50,552 nucleotides of DNA. Source: Shewanella aestuarii (lineage in GTDB: Bacteria; Pseudomonadota; Gammaproteobacteria; Enterobacterales; Shewanellaceae). Positions 1 to 8,128 of this stretch are shown here, in pieces; position 1 is the stretch's first letter; each line of letters starts with the position of its first letter. Both the position numbers and the translations under genes were made by a program. The notes under the pieces were generated by a model that saw nothing but the letters and a program-made list of their open reading frames with translations, was not told where the DNA came from and ran no database searches. The DNA lies in the NCBI RefSeq assembly GCF_014647215.1, contig NZ_BMOT01000015.1, positions 1 to 50,552 on the forward strand, in the 5' to 3' direction.

Positions 1-63
1 TGGGCTCGAACCAGTGACCCCCTCCTTGTAAGGGAGGTGCTCTCCCAGCTGAGCTAAGCGACC
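1..63 (-). tRNA. tRNA-Val(TAC), partial (3' part cut by window edge)
   Basis: The reverse complement gives the acceptor 5' strand GGTCGCT, the D arm, and an anticodon arm with loop CTTACAA (anticodon TAC). It also gives a T arm with GGTTCGAGCC. The 3' acceptor strand and CCA lie beyond base 1. The visible part is identical to the tRNA at 108-183 and lies downstream of it on the same strand, so both are probably cut from one transcript. Confidence 0.95.
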
Positions 64-107
64 TGGGAATATAATCAACAACAATAATAATTTCTTCAAT
101 GAAATTA

Positions 108-183
108 TGGTGGTCGCTACTGGGCTCGAACCAGTGACCCCCTCCTTGTAAGGGAGGTGCTCTCCCAGCTGAGCTAAGCGACC
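108..183 (-). tRNA. tRNA-Val(TAC)
   Basis: This is a complete 76-nt tRNA with encoded CCA. The acceptor GGTCGCT pairs with AGCGACC, the anticodon is TAC and the T loop is TTCGAGC. It is the promoter-proximal gene of a minus-strand valine tRNA cluster that diverges from gltX. E. coli has the same kind of arrangement (valine tRNAs next to gltX), which supports vertical conservation of the neighbourhood. Confidence 0.98.
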
Positions 184-202
184 TCATGCTGTGTGGGTCG
201 GT

Positions 203-230
203 ATTATAGGGAGCAAGCAAAAGCTGTCAA
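203..230 (-). promoter_or_regulatory. sigma70 promoter of the tRNA-Val cluster
   Basis: On the minus strand a perfect -35 TTGACA (230-225) is followed by a 16-bp spacer and a perfect -10 TATAAT (208-203). It lies about 20 bp ahead of the first tRNA-Val. A near-consensus promoter of this kind is usual for stable RNA genes. Confidence 0.85.
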
Positions 231-344
231 CGATTTTTCGATAAAAATATAACGATAGTGCTATTTTTGTGCCGTTTGGCGTTTTGTTAAACAGAGTTGT
301 TTTTATTTTTAATGAAAAACGGAGCATGATTCGACATTCGCCCA

Positions 345-373
345 TTTCAACCTAGCGCGTTGGCTGTTAGAAT
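345..373 (+). promoter_or_regulatory. possible gltX promoter
   Basis: A -10 like TAGAAT (368-373) lies 17 bp after a weak -35 TTTCAA (345-350), about 85 bp ahead of gltX. The -35 is poor, so this is only a candidate. Nothing else was recognised between the tRNA-Val promoter and gltX. Confidence 0.3.
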
Positions 374-457
374 ATCGGCCACATTTTTATCCTCGTCTGT
401 TTTGGGTTTATACCTACATACTTATACAGACTTCTTTATATAGGTTAGTGTCCGATT

Positions 458-1867
458 ATGACTACTAAGACTCGTTTTGCTCCAAGCCCTACAGGTTTCT
501 TACACGTTGGTGGTGCCCGTACAGCACTTTATTCATGGTTACATGCCAAAGCAAATAACGGTGAATTTGTTTTACGTATTGAAGACACTGATATTGAACG
601 TTCAACGCAAGAAGCTTGTGATGCTATTTTAGATGGTATGAACTGGTTAGGCTTAACCTGGAATGAAGGTCCTTATTATCAAACAAAGCGTTTTGATCGT
701 TATAACGAGATCATTGCGCAAATGTTAGACAAGGGCACTGCTTATAAATGTTATTGCTCTCGTGAACGTATTGAATCTTTACGTGAAGAACAAGCCGCTA
801 ACGGTGAACAGCAAAAATATGATGGATGTTGTCGTGACTTAGCTCCGCGTGACACTGATGAGCCATTTGTTGTTCGCTTTAAAAACCCAACAGAAGGTAG
901 TGTTGTGTTTGACGATCATGTACGTGGTCGCATTGAAATTGCTAACAGTATGCTTGATGATTTAATCATTAAACGTACTGACGGCGTGCCTACCTATAAC
1001 TTCTGTGTCGTGGTTGATGACTGGGATATGGGGATCACTTGCGTTGTGCGCGGTGAAGATCATATTAACAATACTCCTCGTCAAATTAATATTTTACAGG
1101 CACTAGGCGCGCCAATTCCTGAATATGCGCATGTTTCGATGATTTTAGGCGATGACGGTGCTAAATTATCAAAACGTCATGGGGCAGTGGGTGTCATGCA
1201 ATACCGTGATGATGGCTATTTACCTGAAGCCTTATTGAACTACCTTGTTCGCTTAGGATGGTCTCATGGTGATCAAGAAGTGTTTTCAATGGACGAAATG
1301 ATAAGCCTGTTTAAATTGGATGATATTAATAAAGCCGCTTCCGCTTTTAATACAGACAAGTTGAATTGGTTAAATCAGCACTATATTAAATCATTAGCGC
1401 CTGAATATGTTGCCTCACATTTAGCATGGCACATGGATGACCAGAAAATAGATACTAGTAATGGACCTGCACTAACAGAAGTCGTGACTGCGCTTTCTGA
1501 ACGCGCTAAAACATTAAAAGAGCTTGCCGCTTCTAGTCGATACTTCTTTGAAGATTTTGCTGACTTTGATGAGGCGCAGGCGAAAAAGCACCTCCGTGGT
1601 GTTGCTTTAGAGCCATTAACGCTAGTAAAAGCAAAGTTGGAAGCTTTATCTGATTGGACAGTAGAATCATTACATGCTGTTATTGAAGCAACAGCAACCG
1701 AGTTAGATGTTGGTATGGGGAAGGTGGGTATGCCGTTACGCGTTGCCGTGACCGGAGCCGGACAATCACCAGCTTTAGATTTAACCTTGTTTTTGATAGG
1801 TAAAGACAGATCTGTTGAAAGAATATCCAAAGCGATTGATTTTGTAGCAGATAGAATAAATTCCTAA
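458..1867 (+). CDS. gltX: glutamyl-tRNA synthetase
   Basis: This class I synthetase charges tRNA-Glu with glutamate in the cytoplasm. The 469-residue product has the bacterial GluRS length. The HIGH-type motif is present as HVGG (residues 16-19, in [11 protein letters not shown]) and the KMSKS-type loop as KLSKRHG (about residue 240). Cysteines near residues 98-125 (CYCSRE and GCC) fit the zinc-binding segment of zinc-type GluRS. The start is ATG at 458 and the protein begins at the conserved [11 protein letters not shown] segment. It sits between valine tRNAs and a cluster of six tRNA-Glu genes, so the enzyme and its substrate tRNA are neighbours. The tRNA operon has its own promoter directly after the stop. 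A 149-residue antisense frame inside the gene is a shadow. Confidence 0.98.
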   Translation: MTTKTRFAPSPTGFLHVGGARTALYSWLHAKANNGEFVLRIEDTDIERSTQEACDAILDGMNWLGLTWNEGPYYQTKRFDRYNEIIAQMLDKGTAYKCYCSRERIESLREEQAANGEQQKYDGCCRDLAPRDTDEPFVVRFKNPTEGSVVFDDHVRGRIEIANSMLDDLIIKRTDGVPTYNFCVVVDDWDMGITCVVRGEDHINNTPRQINILQALGAPIPEYAHVSMILGDDGAKLSKRHGAVGVMQYRDDGYLPEALLNYLVRLGWSHGDQEVFSMDEMISLFKLDDINKAASAFNTDKLNWLNQHYIKSLAPEYVASHLAWHMDDQKIDTSNGPALTEVVTALSERAKTLKELAASSRYFFEDFADFDEAQAKKHLRGVALEPLTLVKAKLEALSDWTVESLHAVIEATATELDVGMGKVGMPLRVAVTGAGQSPALDLTLFLIGKDRSVERISKAIDFVADRINS

Positions 1868-1875
1868 AAAACGAG

Positions 1876-1904
1876 TTGACACATTAAGGTATGCTGCATA
1901 GAAT
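1876..1904 (+). promoter_or_regulatory. promoter of the tRNA-Ala/tRNA-Glu operon
   Basis: A perfect -35 TTGACA (1876-1881), a 17-bp spacer and -10 TAGAAT (1899-1904) are followed by a GC-rich discriminator (GCGCCTCGC). This combination is typical of stringently controlled stable-RNA promoters. It starts 9 bp after the gltX stop codon and lies about 70 bp ahead of the first tRNA-Ala. Confidence 0.85.
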
Positions 1905-1972
1905 GCGCCTCGCAGTTGAGACACGGCTCAGTAATTTCTGGCAGCGTATCTAGATTGTGATTTAAGTAAGAC

Positions 1973-2048
1973 GGGGTTATAGCTCAGCTGGGAGAGCGCT
2001 TCGCTGGCAGTGAAGAGGTCCACGGTTCGATCCCGTGTAGCTCCACCA
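1973..2048 (+). tRNA. tRNA-Ala(GGC)
   Basis: The acceptor GGGGTTA pairs with TAGCTCC and CCA is encoded. The anticodon loop CTGGCAG holds GGC. It closely resembles the E. coli tRNA-Ala(GGC) pattern. This is the first gene of the operon. Confidence 0.97.
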
Positions 2049-2145
2049 CTTACTTAAATACTTCTTGATGAGAAGTTAGCATTGATGTTTAGCCTACAGG
2101 CATCGATGAGTATTCACTCGATACAGAGTATAAGGTATCAACAGT

Positions 2146-2221
2146 GTCCCATTCGTCTAGAGGCCTAGGACACCGCCCTTTCACGGCGGTAACAGGGGTT
2201 CGAATCCCCTATGGGATACCA
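2146..2221 (+). tRNA. tRNA-Glu(TTC) copy 1
   Basis: A 76-nt tRNA with acceptor GTCCCAT/ATGGGAT, anticodon stem CCGCC/GGCGG, loop CTTTCAC (anticodon TTC) and encoded CCA. All six copies in this cluster look identical. Confidence 0.98.
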
Positions 2222-2327
2222 CTTTTTTGAGTGGTTGACTGTAAAGTTAACGATTCGATAGCATTGATGTTTAGCCTACAGGCATCGATGAGTATTCACT
2301 CGATACAGAGTATAACGTATCAACAGT

Positions 2328-2403
2328 GTCCCATTCGTCTAGAGGCCTAGGACACCGCCCTTTCACGGCGGTAACAGGGGTTCGAATCCCCTATGGGATA
2401 CCA
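2328..2403 (+). tRNA. tRNA-Glu(TTC) copy 2
   Basis: Same 76-nt sequence as copy 1, with anticodon TTC and encoded CCA. It lies 182 bp after copy 1 in the tandem repeat. Confidence 0.98.
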
Positions 2404-2508
2404 CTTTTTGAGTGGTTGACTATAAAGTTAACGATTCGATAGCATTGATGTTTAGCCTACAGGCATCGATGAGTATTCACTCGATACAGAGTATAAAGTA
2501 TCAACAGT

Positions 2509-2584
2509 GTCCCATTCGTCTAGAGGCCTAGGACACCGCCCTTTCACGGCGGTAACAGGGGTTCGAATCCCCTATGGGATACCA
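2509..2584 (+). tRNA. tRNA-Glu(TTC) copy 3
   Basis: Same 76-nt sequence, anticodon TTC, CCA encoded. It lies 181 bp after copy 2; the spacer is one T shorter in the CACTTTTT run. Confidence 0.98.
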
Positions 2585-2690
2585 CTTTTTTGAGTGGTTG
2601 ACTGTAAAGTTAACGATTCGATAGCATTGATGTTTAGCCTACAGACATCGGTGAGTATTCACTCGATACAGAGTATAAGGTATCAACAGT

Positions 2691-2766
2691 GTCCCATTCG
2701 TCTAGAGGCCTAGGACACCGCCCTTTCACGGCGGTAACAGGGGTTCGAATCCCCTATGGGATACCA
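2691..2766 (+). tRNA. tRNA-Glu(TTC) copy 4
   Basis: Same 76-nt sequence, anticodon TTC, CCA encoded. The preceding spacer differs from the others at a few bases (ACAGACATCGGTG instead of ACAGGCATCGATG). Confidence 0.98.
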
Positions 2767-2872
2767 CTTTTTTGAGTGGTTGACTGTAAAGTTAACGATT
2801 CGATAGCATTGATGTTTAGCCTACAGACATTGATGAGTATTCACTCGATACAGAGTATAAGGTATCAACAGT

Positions 2873-2948
2873 GTCCCATTCGTCTAGAGGCCTAGGACAC
2901 CGCCCTTTCACGGCGGTAACAGGGGTTCGAATCCCCTATGGGATACCA
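2873..2948 (+). tRNA. tRNA-Glu(TTC) copy 5
   Basis: Same 76-nt sequence, anticodon TTC, CCA encoded. It is the last unit of the regular tandem array and is followed by the second tRNA-Ala. Confidence 0.98.
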
Positions 2949-2976
2949 CATTTTGATTTTAGTGTTAACTAGAATT

Positions 2977-3052
2977 GGGGTTATAGCTCAGCTGGGAGAG
3001 CGCTTCGCTGGCAGTGAAGAGGTCCACGGTTCGATCCCGTGTAGCTCCACCA
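2977..3052 (+). tRNA. tRNA-Ala(GGC) copy 2
   Basis: Identical to the tRNA-Ala(GGC) at 1973-2048, including CCA. A 62-codon frame across this gene is not a protein gene. Confidence 0.97.
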
Positions 3053-3144
3053 AGTTTTTTTGGTATCAACAAATAGCATCAATGTTTAGCCTACAGGCAT
3101 TGATGAGTATTCACTCTATTTACTGAGTATAAGTAAATCTCGGC

Positions 3145-3220
3145 GTCCCATTCGTCTAGAGGCCTAGGACACCGCCCTTTCACGGCGGTAACAGGGGTTC
3201 GAATCCCCTATGGGATACCA
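3145..3220 (+). tRNA. tRNA-Glu(TTC) copy 6
   Basis: Same 76-nt tRNA-Glu with CCA. Its leader (about 3073-3144) is a diverged copy of the repeat spacer. It is the last gene before the terminator at 3225. Confidence 0.98.
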
Positions 3221-3224
3221 CACT

Positions 3225-3248
3225 AAACCACCGAAAGGTGGTTTTTTT
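3225..3248 (+). terminator. Rho-independent terminator of the tRNA operon
   Basis: Stem AAACCACC / GGTGGTTT with a GAAA loop, followed by a run of T. It lies immediately after the last tRNA-Glu. Confidence 0.9.
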
Positions 3249-3284
3249 ATGCTTGTATTTTATGTTTGGCATAAATCTAAGCCA

Positions 3285-3384
3285 TAAAAAAAGGCAATCA
3301 AATGATTGCCTATCGATCTACTTAGAGATCAAGGGGACCGCGCTAGAAGTCCCAGGGAGATGATGAACAAAGTGAGTATCACTG
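3285..3384 (-). ncRNA. candidate small RNA with four hairpins
   Basis: Read on the minus strand, about 100 nt fold into four successive hairpins. They are AGTGA-TAC-TCACT (3383-3371), GGGAC...GTCCC (about 3353-3334), GATCT-CTAAGT-AGATC (about 3330-3315) and GGCAATC-ATTT-GATTGCC (3310-3293). The last is followed by seven T (to 3286), a good Rho-independent terminator. A possible -10 TATTAA sits at 3390-3385, but the -35 is weak. No protein frame explains the segment. It resembles no small RNA family I can name, and it could instead be the 3' end of a longer untranslated transcript. Confidence 0.4.
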
Positions 3385-3506
3385 TTAATAGATTTGAGTG
3401 CCCATCAAGCTAAAAGTTCAAAAATAACTGCAAATTATTTCAAAATATTGATATTGCTAGCCCATAAATTTAAATAAAGATAAAATTCAACTAGTTAAAT
3501 AATACT

Positions 3507-3992
3507 TTATTTTAACAGTGTCGCAATTTTACTCGCCAAATCTTCTGGTTTTGTGGTTGGAGCGTAGCGCTCTAATACATTTCCTTGCTTATCAACTAAA
3601 AATTTTGTGAAATTCCACTTAATTGATTGACTACCTAGTAGCCCTTTAGCTGATTGCTTCAGATAGTGGTAAAGCGGCGCAGCATTATCGCCATTAACCT
3701 CAACTTTACTAAATAAAGGAAAGGTTACCCCAAAATTGAGTTCGCAAAATTGACTTATGTCAGCTTCAGAACCTTGCTCTTGGCTACCAAACTGGTTACA
3801 AGGAAACCCTAAGATCACTAAGCCTTGATCTTTATACTGCTGGTATAGTTGTTCTAATGCTTTATATTGGGGGGTGAAACCACATTTACTTGCCGTATTG
3901 ACAATCAACAGTACTTTGCCCTTAAAGCTTTCCATACTGACCCTATTTCCTTGGATATCTTTAACATCAAATTGATAAATATCTGCGCTCAT
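3507..3992 (-). CDS. btuE: glutathione peroxidase family protein (BtuE-like)
   Basis: This is a thiol peroxidase of the GPx family that reduces hydrogen peroxide and organic hydroperoxides, usually with thioredoxin or glutathione as donor. From the chosen start it has 161 residues. Active-site Cys37 lies in NTASKCGFT, the second Cys65 in FPCNQFG, Gln71 follows, and the WNF segment (about 126-128) completes the Cys-Gln-Trp-Asn pattern. The frame opens 10 codons earlier, at 4022. ATG 3992 was preferred because AAGGAG stands just ahead of it and the family begins here. It has no signal peptide, so it is cytoplasmic. It stands alone, convergent with the tRNA operon and divergent from mgtE. Confidence 0.93.
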   Translation of the reverse strand: MSADIYQFDVKDIQGNRVSMESFKGKVLLIVNTASKCGFTPQYKALEQLYQQYKDQGLVILGFPCNQFGSQEQGSEADISQFCELNFGVTFPLFSKVEVNGDNAAPLYHYLKQSAKGLLGSQSIKWNFTKFLVDKQGNVLERYAPTTKPEDLASKIATLLK

Positions 3993-4216
3993 TTTGTGCT
4001 CCTTAAAAACCTGTTTCATCAAATATAGTTGATACCAAGTTGTAAACTGTAAAAGGTAAACTTTAAACGTCGTTCTTCAATGTGTTTTGACACTATAATA
4101 AATAAATTAGAAGTGGTCAATTTAATTGCGTGCAATTTAATTTATGTATTTGCTTATCATGGTAAATATCAATATAGTCTGCGCATTATTCGCTTAACTA
4201 TATAAGGGGCGGGCTT

Positions 4217-5611
4217 ATGGAAGAATTAAAGAACGAACTTATATCTGAAGCTGAACAAGACATTACATCACAACTGCAAATAGAGGTGAGTCAAGTTGTC
4301 CAACAACTGACCGAAGCCGAGGGTGAAGAGCAGGCTGAAGTTTTCAGTGAAATTCTAAATGAAGCGGAAGCTGGCACCATCGCGATCCTACTTGAATCAT
4401 TACCTTTAGATGAGCGTTATGATCGTTGGCAGCAGGTTCAGCCAGAAGAGCGCGTCGATGTTTTAAACTTGATGCGTGCCGATCCTCGTTTAGGCATTTT
4501 GAAGAAGATGCCAGATGAAGAATTGGATTTATTGTTCTCACAACTGAGTCCAGAAGATCTGATTGATTGGAGTGACTCGTTACCGGACAGTATTACCGAT
4601 CGCGCTTTAGCGCAGATGGGCGAGCGGCAACGCAAACACTTCGAGCTTTATGACCAATATGACGAGAATGAAATTGGTCGTTATGCCGATCACCAAATGT
4701 TGGTGTTGAACCCTGATTCAACAGTTGCCCAAGGTCAACGTTTTTTTCGTCGAATCGATTTAGATTGTAATGATCACCTGTTTTTAGTTGATGTTAACGA
4801 TAAATATGTTGGAACCGTGCGTCGCTATGACTTATTTAAAGCTGATGTTGACAGTTTACTTTCAAGTTTAATATGGCCTGACAGTCGGGTTATTTCAGCG
4901 GACTCCTCATTGATTGAATCGGCCGAAACCCTTGAGCATAGTCGAGAGTTAGAATTGCCTGTAGTGGATGATGAAGGGACCTTGATTGGCCGTATGACCC
5001 TGCGAACCGCAACGGCATTAGTACGTGAGCATTATGAGGCTCAACTGATGGCGACAGCCGGTATGGATGAGGATGATGACTTATTCGCGCCAATTATTGT
5101 TGGTGCTCGAAGAAGAGCGCTTTGGTTAGGTATTAATTTGCTAACGGCATTTTTAGCATCAGCCACGATTGGTCTATTTGAAAATGTGCTGTCGCAAGTT
5201 GTGGCGTTAGCTGTGTTGATGCCTATTGTTGCGTCAATGGGCGGTATCGCAGGTAGTCAGTCATTAACATTGATGATCCGTGGTATGGCGATGGGCCAGA
5301 TATCTGCTGGTAACGTTGTGTCTTTACTTAAAAACGAATTAGGTATTGGTGCCTTGAATGGCGTTTTATGGGCCATAGTCATAGGTCTCATCGCAGGCTG
5401 GTGGTTTAATGATGTTATTATGGGGATCATTATTGGCTGTGCCATTTTAATCAACATGGCAATGGCAGCAATTGCGGGCGTAATGGTGCCAATGATATTA
5501 CAGAAGTTTAATCAGGATGCTGCGTTATCTGGGTCAGTTATTTTAACCACTGTGACCGATGTTGTGGGTTTTTTCACTTTCCTCGGTTTAGCGACCATCT
5601 TGTATTTATAA
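4217..5611 (+). CDS. mgtE: magnesium transporter MgtE
   Basis: This is an inner-membrane Mg2+ channel/transporter of the MgtE family with 464 residues. The order is an acidic helical MgtE N-domain (about residues 40-140), a CBS-domain pair (about 150-275), and five predicted membrane helices (about 300-464). The membrane part holds the conserved MPIVASMGGIAGSQ segment (first helices) and PMILQKFNQDAA. In the family, cytosolic Mg2+ bound at the acidic N and CBS domains closes the pore. The start ATG is preceded by AAGGGGCGGG. It is a single gene followed by a terminator. No Mg2+ riboswitch was recognised in the 220 bp upstream. Confidence 0.95.
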   Translation: MEELKNELISEAEQDITSQLQIEVSQVVQQLTEAEGEEQAEVFSEILNEAEAGTIAILLESLPLDERYDRWQQVQPEERVDVLNLMRADPRLGILKKMPDEELDLLFSQLSPEDLIDWSDSLPDSITDRALAQMGERQRKHFELYDQYDENEIGRYADHQMLVLNPDSTVAQGQRFFRRIDLDCNDHLFLVDVNDKYVGTVRRYDLFKADVDSLLSSLIWPDSRVISADSSLIESAETLEHSRELELPVVDDEGTLIGRMTLRTATALVREHYEAQLMATAGMDEDDDLFAPIIVGARRRALWLGINLLTAFLASATIGLFENVLSQVVALAVLMPIVASMGGIAGSQSLTLMIRGMAMGQISAGNVVSLLKNELGIGALNGVLWAIVIGLIAGWWFNDVIMGIIIGCAILINMAMAAIAGVMVPMILQKFNQDAALSGSVILTTVTDVVGFFTFLGLATILYL

Positions 5612-5636
5612 ATGGTTCGTTAAATACCATTAATCT

Positions 5637-5660
5637 AAAAGGACCTATTGGTCCTTTTTT
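5637..5660 (+). terminator. terminator after mgtE
   Basis: Stem AAAAGGACC / GGTCCTTTT with a TATT loop, then further T. It starts 26 bp after the mgtE stop. Confidence 0.88.
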
Positions 5661-5801
5661 GTTAATGGTATTTATGACTTTTTAAAAATGGTGAGTGGTT
5701 AAGGTTGATAAACTGGTTTGAAATGAATCAATATTATGATTTTAAATGCTTTATTTAATATGCCACGTATCATTTAATGATCAATTAAATGAGGGGGAAT
5801 A

Positions 5802-6339
5802 ATGAAGCGCTATTTTATTTCAGCAATGTTTTTAGCTGTTATTTCTACTTCTGCATTGGCAGGCGATATTAACTTTGAAGTGAGCGAACATGTGGTTTCG
5901 GCTGAAATGAAAGCTAGCATTTCATCTCATGTTAATATGGGGGGGGGGTTATACATATTCTGACCATAAAGGCCAATTAATGCAGTTTTATACACATATG
6001 ATGCATCAAAGCGGCGCTCATTCTATTGAAATCGGTCCTAAGTTTGTAAAAGCGTGGATGGATAAAGGTCCGAATGCCTCTGTGTTGTCTGTTGGTGGAC
6101 AATATGGATTACAAATAGCCAAAAATGTCACATTAAGTGCGGCAGCTTATTATGCGCCATCAGTATTATCTTTTGCTGACTCCTCGGGCTATTTTGAGTA
6201 TGAAGGGAAAGCCCAATATCACTTTAACCCCAATATGGCGATATTTATAGGTTATCGAAAATCATCGTTTGAGTTTGAGGAAGCACCGAGTCGAACATTT
6301 GAACAGGGGATGTTCATTGGAGGAAAAGCCAGTTTTTAA
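5802..6339 (+). pseudogene. YfaZ-like outer-membrane protein, frameshifted at a G10 tract
   Basis: ATG 5802 follows GAGGGGGAAT and opens a signal peptide (MKRYFISAMFLAVISTSALA, then G). After about 46 codons the frame enters ATGG... with ten G in a row (5939-5948) and stops four codons later. The rest of the protein, from GGGYTYSDHK to KASF at 6339, continues in the next frame. Nine (or twelve) G would give one protein of about 179 residues. The second part has YYAPSVLSFADSSGYFEYE and FIGYRKSSFEFEE, which match the YfaZ family of small outer-membrane beta-barrel proteins. The two halves fit as one protein with nothing missing. The break could be a true mutation, an ON/OFF phase-variable tract, or a base-calling error in the homopolymer. 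I therefore call it a broken gene with the intact form reconstructed. Confidence 0.75.
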
Positions 6340-6353
6340 ATGTTAGGCAATAA

Positions 6354-6383
6354 AAAAAGCAAGTTTACTGTAACTTGCTTTTT
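6354..6383. terminator. bidirectional terminator
   Basis: Stem AAAAAGCAAGTT / AACTTGCTTTTT with loop TACTGT. Runs of A and T on both sides let it serve both the YfaZ-like gene (plus) and the small minus-strand gene at 6410-6574. Confidence 0.85.
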
Positions 6384-6409
6384 AAACTTGATGATATAAC
6401 CCTGATAAC

Positions 6410-6574
6410 TTACTTCCACTTATTAGCGGGTGAAAACTCCACTTCAGCATTGTCATCGAAGTAACGACGCTTGGTATCGCGGCGTCTTTGTTTCACTTTC
6501 TTCGACTTAGGTTTTCCTTTTATGTTGTCACCCCAAGGTGCATCATCTTCATCAAATTCAAATGTGTGTGCCAT
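6410..6574 (-). CDS. small highly charged protein, 54 residues
   Basis: The frame ATG 6574 to TAA 6410 encodes 54 residues: an acidic N-terminus (MAHTFEFDEDDAPWGD), a strongly basic centre (KGKPKSKKVKQRRRDTKRR) and an acidic C-terminal part ending NKWK. There is no signal peptide or membrane helix. I do not recognise the family; the block pattern suggests a nucleic-acid- or ribosome-associated protein, which is inference only. Support comes from its position directly before a bidirectional terminator and the absence of any competing frame. The ribosome-binding site is weak (GGAAAGC about 10 nt upstream). Confidence 0.6.
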   Translation of the reverse strand: MAHTFEFDEDDAPWGDNIKGKPKSKKVKQRRRDTKRRYFDDNAEVEFSPANKWK

Positions 6575-6988
6575 TTCTTAGCTTTCCAAAATACAATACC
6601 GCTATTGGTACAGGCTCTTTTTACCTAAAGTTGGTCTAAATCTAAAGCGAAATTTTTAGCTCAGATTGGTGAAATAAATTGCATGTCAAAGTGAGTAAAC
6701 TCACTGTTGTTAATCCTATCAAATTTAAATGAATAAAATATGACAGTAAAATCATTCAAAGATTACCACTTTATTGTGGCTTTAGACTGCTAAGTAACCT
6801 CAGCTAGAGACAATAAACGCATATAAAACAGATTTTTACACAGCTAACTACATTAAATTTATTTGTAATAGACCTATTATTGATGCTTAAATTTGCCTTG
6901 TTATCAGTGCAAAGTTTAAGTTTGACTTTAAGCAATTGAATACTGGTATTTTAAATATCGTTTATTCATTTCTTAACCCGAGTTGCGG
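6575..6988. other. 414-bp intergenic region without recognised genes
   Basis: This is AT-rich DNA between the small charged gene and the patatin gene. The only notable structure is an inverted repeat AGTGAGT-AA-ACTCACT at 6690-6705, which could be an operator or a hairpin. No tRNA, terminator with T-run or credible frame was seen. Confidence 0.5.
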
Positions 6989-8128
6989 TTAAGTAATATC
7001 GAAGAAATGCTTAATTTCATCCATTTTCACTAAGGCATCTTGATAGCCTAAATCGATCAATGCACTTGTATAGGCTTTTTCAAACAGTAAATAAGATACG
7101 ATACTTGAGTCTGATTGTTGATTAATACCAAATAATGTTAATAAGTGACGAATAGCTATTGGCATTTCTAAATAGTAACGCGCGGCAATTTCACTTAAAT
7201 CTTCACTCGGTTTAATCACTAAGGTTTCAATTTCACGTAGATTGAGTTTGTTTTTATCCTCATCAGATATCAGACTCAATGTGTTATTAACCCGCTGTAA
7301 TCGTTCTAAATCACTGTTTAAGGTGTCAGAAAATATAGTATCGAGTAAATGGCCGGCAATCGTTGCGGTTTTAGGATGATGCTTGAGTTGTTTACCTTCT
7401 TGTTTATGTGGGCTATCTAAGTTAATCACAAAGAGCTTTTTTGCTCCCAAATGAATCGGACTCGATAAGGGGGATAATTGGTGAACTGAGCCATCACCAA
7501 AAAATGCACGGTTTAATTTGACAGATGGAAACACCATAGGAATGGCTGAGCTTGCCAATAAGTGATCAGTATTTAATTGGCTACGTTGTCCTTGTCTTCG
7601 AGCGCGTTTCCAGTTCTCTATTGAATGATGACCGTGAAAAAAACTGTATGACATCGAGTTGTTATAACAGGATGCATCAACACTAATAGCATCGAGTGCA
7701 CCCAGATGAATATTTCTGTCGATACGTTTGAAATCAATTAGTTTATTGAGTAATTCACGTAATGGCTGATTATTTAATAAGCTGCCAGCATCAGTACTGA
7801 TTTTGTCATGCTGTAAACCTTTGATGGCCATTTTGACAAGGTGCTTAGTGACCCCAAATACCGATGACTCATATACTTGATGAGTTTCAAAATGACGCCA
7901 AACCCAATCTAACTTTTTCACACCAAGGTGAAAGCATGCGGCGTGAGTTGCTAGTGAAGTGGCATTAATTGCGCCGGCAGAAGTGCCGCAAATAATACTG
8001 AAGGGAACGTGCTGGTTTCTGGGGTATAACTGCACTAGGGCTTTTAATACCCCTATTTGATATGCTGCGCGGGCACCGCCGCCACCAAGTACAAGTCCAA
8101 TCGACACGGTATCATTTAATCCTTTCAA
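6989..8128 (-). CDS. patatin-like phospholipase (RssA-type)
   Basis: This is a serine acyl hydrolase of the patatin family, cytoplasmic or membrane-associated, with 379 residues. The oxyanion-hole glycine motif GGGGAR is at 15-20, the nucleophile elbow GTSAG has Ser50, and the catalytic Asp212 lies in FFGDGS, so the Ser-Asp dyad is complete. The reading frame starts at TTG 8128. The in-frame GTG at 8107 is the other candidate, since AAAGGA lies about 12 nt ahead of it. A well-placed ATG at 8115 is in the wrong frame and ends after about 20 codons. The gene is single, divergent from the HD-GYP operon. Substrate unknown. Confidence 0.9.
   Translation of the reverse strand: MKGLNDTVSIGLVLGGGGARAAYQIGVLKALVQLYPRNQHVPFSIICGTSAGAINATSLATHAACFHLGVKKLDWVWRHFETHQVYESSVFGVTKHLVKMAIKGLQHDKISTDAGSLLNNQPLRELLNKLIDFKRIDRNIHLGALDAISVDASCYNNSMSYSFFHGHHSIENWKRARRQGQRSQLNTDHLLASSAIPMVFPSVKLNRAFFGDGSVHQLSPLSSPIHLGAKKLFVINLDSPHKQEGKQLKHHPKTATIAGHLLDTIFSDTLNSDLERLQRVNNTLSLISDEDKNKLNLREIETLVIKPSEDLSEIAARYYLEMPIAIRHLLTLFGINQQSDSSIVSYLLFEKAYTSALIDLGYQDALVKMDEIKHFFDIT

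Larger units (their letters stand above)
2078..2948 (+). repeat. tandem repeat, ~182-bp units each carrying one tRNA-Glu
   Basis: Units begin with AGCATTGATGTTTAGCC at 2078, 2260, 2441, 2623 and 2805, so the period is 181-182 bp. Each holds a leader of about 68 bp, the tRNA-Glu, and a trailer with CACTTTTTTGAGTGG that can fold as a small hairpin. A partial diverged leader copy recurs near 3073. The near-identity of the spacers, not just of the tRNAs, points to recent unequal duplication or gene conversion. Confidence 0.92.

Noticed and set aside
1381..1830. 149-residue antisense frame inside gltX
   Set aside because: It lies wholly within a well-supported gene, has no ribosome-binding site and no recognisable protein features.
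2938..3126. 62-codon frame over tRNA-Glu copy 5 and tRNA-Ala copy 2
   Set aside because: It is read through two mature tRNAs and their spacers; not a protein gene.
8113..8115. Well-placed ATG (after AAAGGA) at the start of the patatin gene
   Set aside because: It is in another frame and stops after about 20 codons; the patatin frame needs TTG 8128 or GTG 8107.
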